Below, in pieces: positions 63,030 through 64,000 of a DNA stretch of 64,000 bases. Each line of letters opens with the position of its first letter. The stretch's first letter is position 1. The position numbers and the translations under genes are program-made. A model generated the notes under the pieces. The model saw nothing but the letters and a program-made list of their open reading frames with translations. It had not been told where the DNA came from and did no database searches. The stretch is from the NCBI GenBank assembly GCA_963667815.1, contig OY764021.1, one strand, 5' to 3'. The DNA comes from Saccharicrinis sp963667815. Lineage in GTDB: Bacteria > Bacteroidota > Bacteroidia > Bacteroidales > Marinilabiliaceae.

Positions 63030-64000
63030 ATGATAAAATTAAGAATGATTGTATTTTTTTCCATAATTCTAGGTATACATGCTCTGGTAAATTTTTACAT
63101 CTATAAAAGAGCAGCACAAGGTATTGAAGCTCTACCGCACATGTTATTTTGGTTAAGGGCAATCATGATCTTACTTTTTGTTTCGTACCCTCTGGGTCGA
63201 TTTTTAGAAAAGGTATGGTACTCTCCTGTCGCTCATTTTTTTCACTGGACAGGAGCTTTTTGGTTTGCCGGGATGCTTTACTTTTTCATTGCAATATTTT
63301 CTTTAGATCTTATTAGGTGGAGTAATCATATATTTGATTTTTTACCCATGAAGTGGATGGAAAACTATTCACATACTAAACTCATTACAACTTATACTAC
63401 AATAGTCCTGGTTGTAACAACGGTAGTTGTTGGACATATAAATGCATGGACTCCTAAAATCACGAGAAAAACAATTGATCTTAATAAAAATGGTGGAGCT
63501 TTTAAATCATTAAAAGTTGTTGCTGTTTCTGACGTACACCTGGGTACAATAATTGGTCCTAGAAAAACAGGGAAACTTGTTAATACAATCAATTCACTAA
63601 AACCAGATATTATTCTATTTGCAGGGGATATTGTTGATGAAGATGTAAAGCCTGTAATTGAACAAAACCTGGGTAAAAATCTTTTGAGGCTCAAAGCACC
63701 TATAGGAATATATGGAATCACCGGTAACCATGAGTATATTGGAGGAGCCGAGGAAGCTGTTAAATATTTAGAAGAACATGGAATTGAAATATTAAGAGAT
63801 AGCTCTGTTTTGATCAACAATAGCTTCTATATTTCAGGAAGAGAAGATCGGGATAAAACTTCCTTTACTGGTGTTAAAAGAAAAACACCAAGTGAATTAA
63901 CATCCCAAATTGATCAAACAAAACCTATCATCATGTTGGACCATCAGCCGTATCATTTAGATTTGGTTGAAAGTGCAGGTGTTGATCTCCAAATCAGCGG
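63030..64000 (+). CDS. Membrane-anchored metallophosphoesterase, cut by the window end
   Basis: An open frame from ATG 63030 running off the end; about 323 residues visible. Four hydrophobic segments lie in residues 1-145 (IVFFSIILGIHALVNFYIY, MLFWLRAIMILLFVSYPLG, FWFAGMLYFFIAIFSLDLI, TTYTTIVLVVTTVVVGHI). The calcineurin-like catalytic part begins near 168 with VVAVSDVHLG, then LFAGDIVDED, GITGNHEY and MLDHQPYHLD, which are the metal-binding motifs of YkuE-type enzymes. The substrate is probably a lipid or UDP-sugar phosphate, and the active site faces outside or the cytoplasm depending on topology. The C-terminus is missing. Confidence 0.9.
   Translation, partial: MIKLRMIVFFSIILGIHALVNFYIYKRAAQGIEALPHMLFWLRAIMILLFVSYPLGRFLEKVWYSPVAHFFHWTGAFWFAGMLYFFIAIFSLDLIRWSNHIFDFLPMKWMENYSHTKLITTYTTIVLVVTTVVVGHINAWTPKITRKTIDLNKNGGAFKSLKVVAVSDVHLGTIIGPRKTGKLVNTINSLKPDIILFAGDIVDEDVKPVIEQNLGKNLLRLKAPIGIYGITGNHEYIGGAEEAVKYLEEHGIEILRDSSVLINNSFYISGREDRDKTSFTGVKRKTPSELTSQIDQTKPIIMLDHQPYHLDLVESAGVDLQIS

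Noticed and set aside
1..64000. CRISPR arrays
   Set aside because: No regularly spaced 20-45 bp repeats with unique spacers were seen; the short repeats at 42700, 37880 and 50221 are too short or too irregular.

Overview
The window is AT-rich DNA from a member of the Bacteroidota, most likely a marine or sediment relative of the Marinilabiliales/Bacteroidales. The placement rests on gene content, not on a search. The indicators are large secreted glycoside hydrolases, TonB-receptor-like outer-membrane proteins, seven-helix membrane AraC regulators, a tyrosine recombinase whose first catalytic Arg is replaced (as in CTnDOT-type integrases), an RteC-like protein, and TAnnTTTG-type promoter motifs.

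Region 1 (about 0-27.2 kb) is a glycoside-utilisation locus without any SusD. An operon of about 18 kb on the minus strand runs from a plug-type outer-membrane receptor and a small secreted lipocalin-like protein through two tandem GH3 enzymes, a GH2, two more GH3 enzymes and a GH106 alpha-L-rhamnosidase-like lipoprotein, and ends in a decayed GH3 remnant. Downstream a second copy of the receptor plus small-protein pair is followed by a secreted alpha/beta-hydrolase with a PKD-like tail. An AraC regulator is divergent from the first receptor, and a seven-helix membrane AraC regulator precedes the second. Together the genes predict uptake and stepwise removal of rhamnose, glucose or galactose-type sugars from a glycoside, possibly one with an esterified or hydrophobic core.

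Region 2 (27.3-36.7 kb) carries an Rpn/PD-(D/E)XK nuclease, a second membrane AraC regulator, and a divergent TolC-HlyD-RND efflux operon with a barrel-like outer-membrane protein downstream. Region 3 (36.7-43.1 kb) is accessory DNA. It holds an IS5-family element with recognisable terminal inverted repeats inserted 8 bp before an esterase gene, a DUF3667-like fragment, a small secreted protein, a gene-poor stretch with long imperfect palindromes, a DUF1016 nuclease, and the C-terminal relic of a winged-helix regulator.

Region 4 (about 43.1-50.4 kb) is a compact integrative element. It has a tyrosine integrase, an RteC-like protein, an excisionase-like HTH, a replication-initiator-like protein, a DnaC-like ATPase, a 3TM holin-like protein, a DUF5675 protein and small membrane or unknown proteins, and no capsid, portal or terminase gene. 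It lies next to a tRNA-Pro, tRNA-Pro, tRNA-Ser cluster. Its architecture resembles a phage satellite more than a complete prophage.

Region 5 (50.4-64 kb) is core chromosome: the tRNAs, FloA-NfeD-ClpS, a TPR/PD40/SPOR envelope protein, Bcp peroxiredoxin, RecA, a small conserved protein, a chemoreceptor, an S9 peptidase, an unusual kinase-like protein, and a metallophosphoesterase cut by the window end. No CRISPR array or rRNA was seen.
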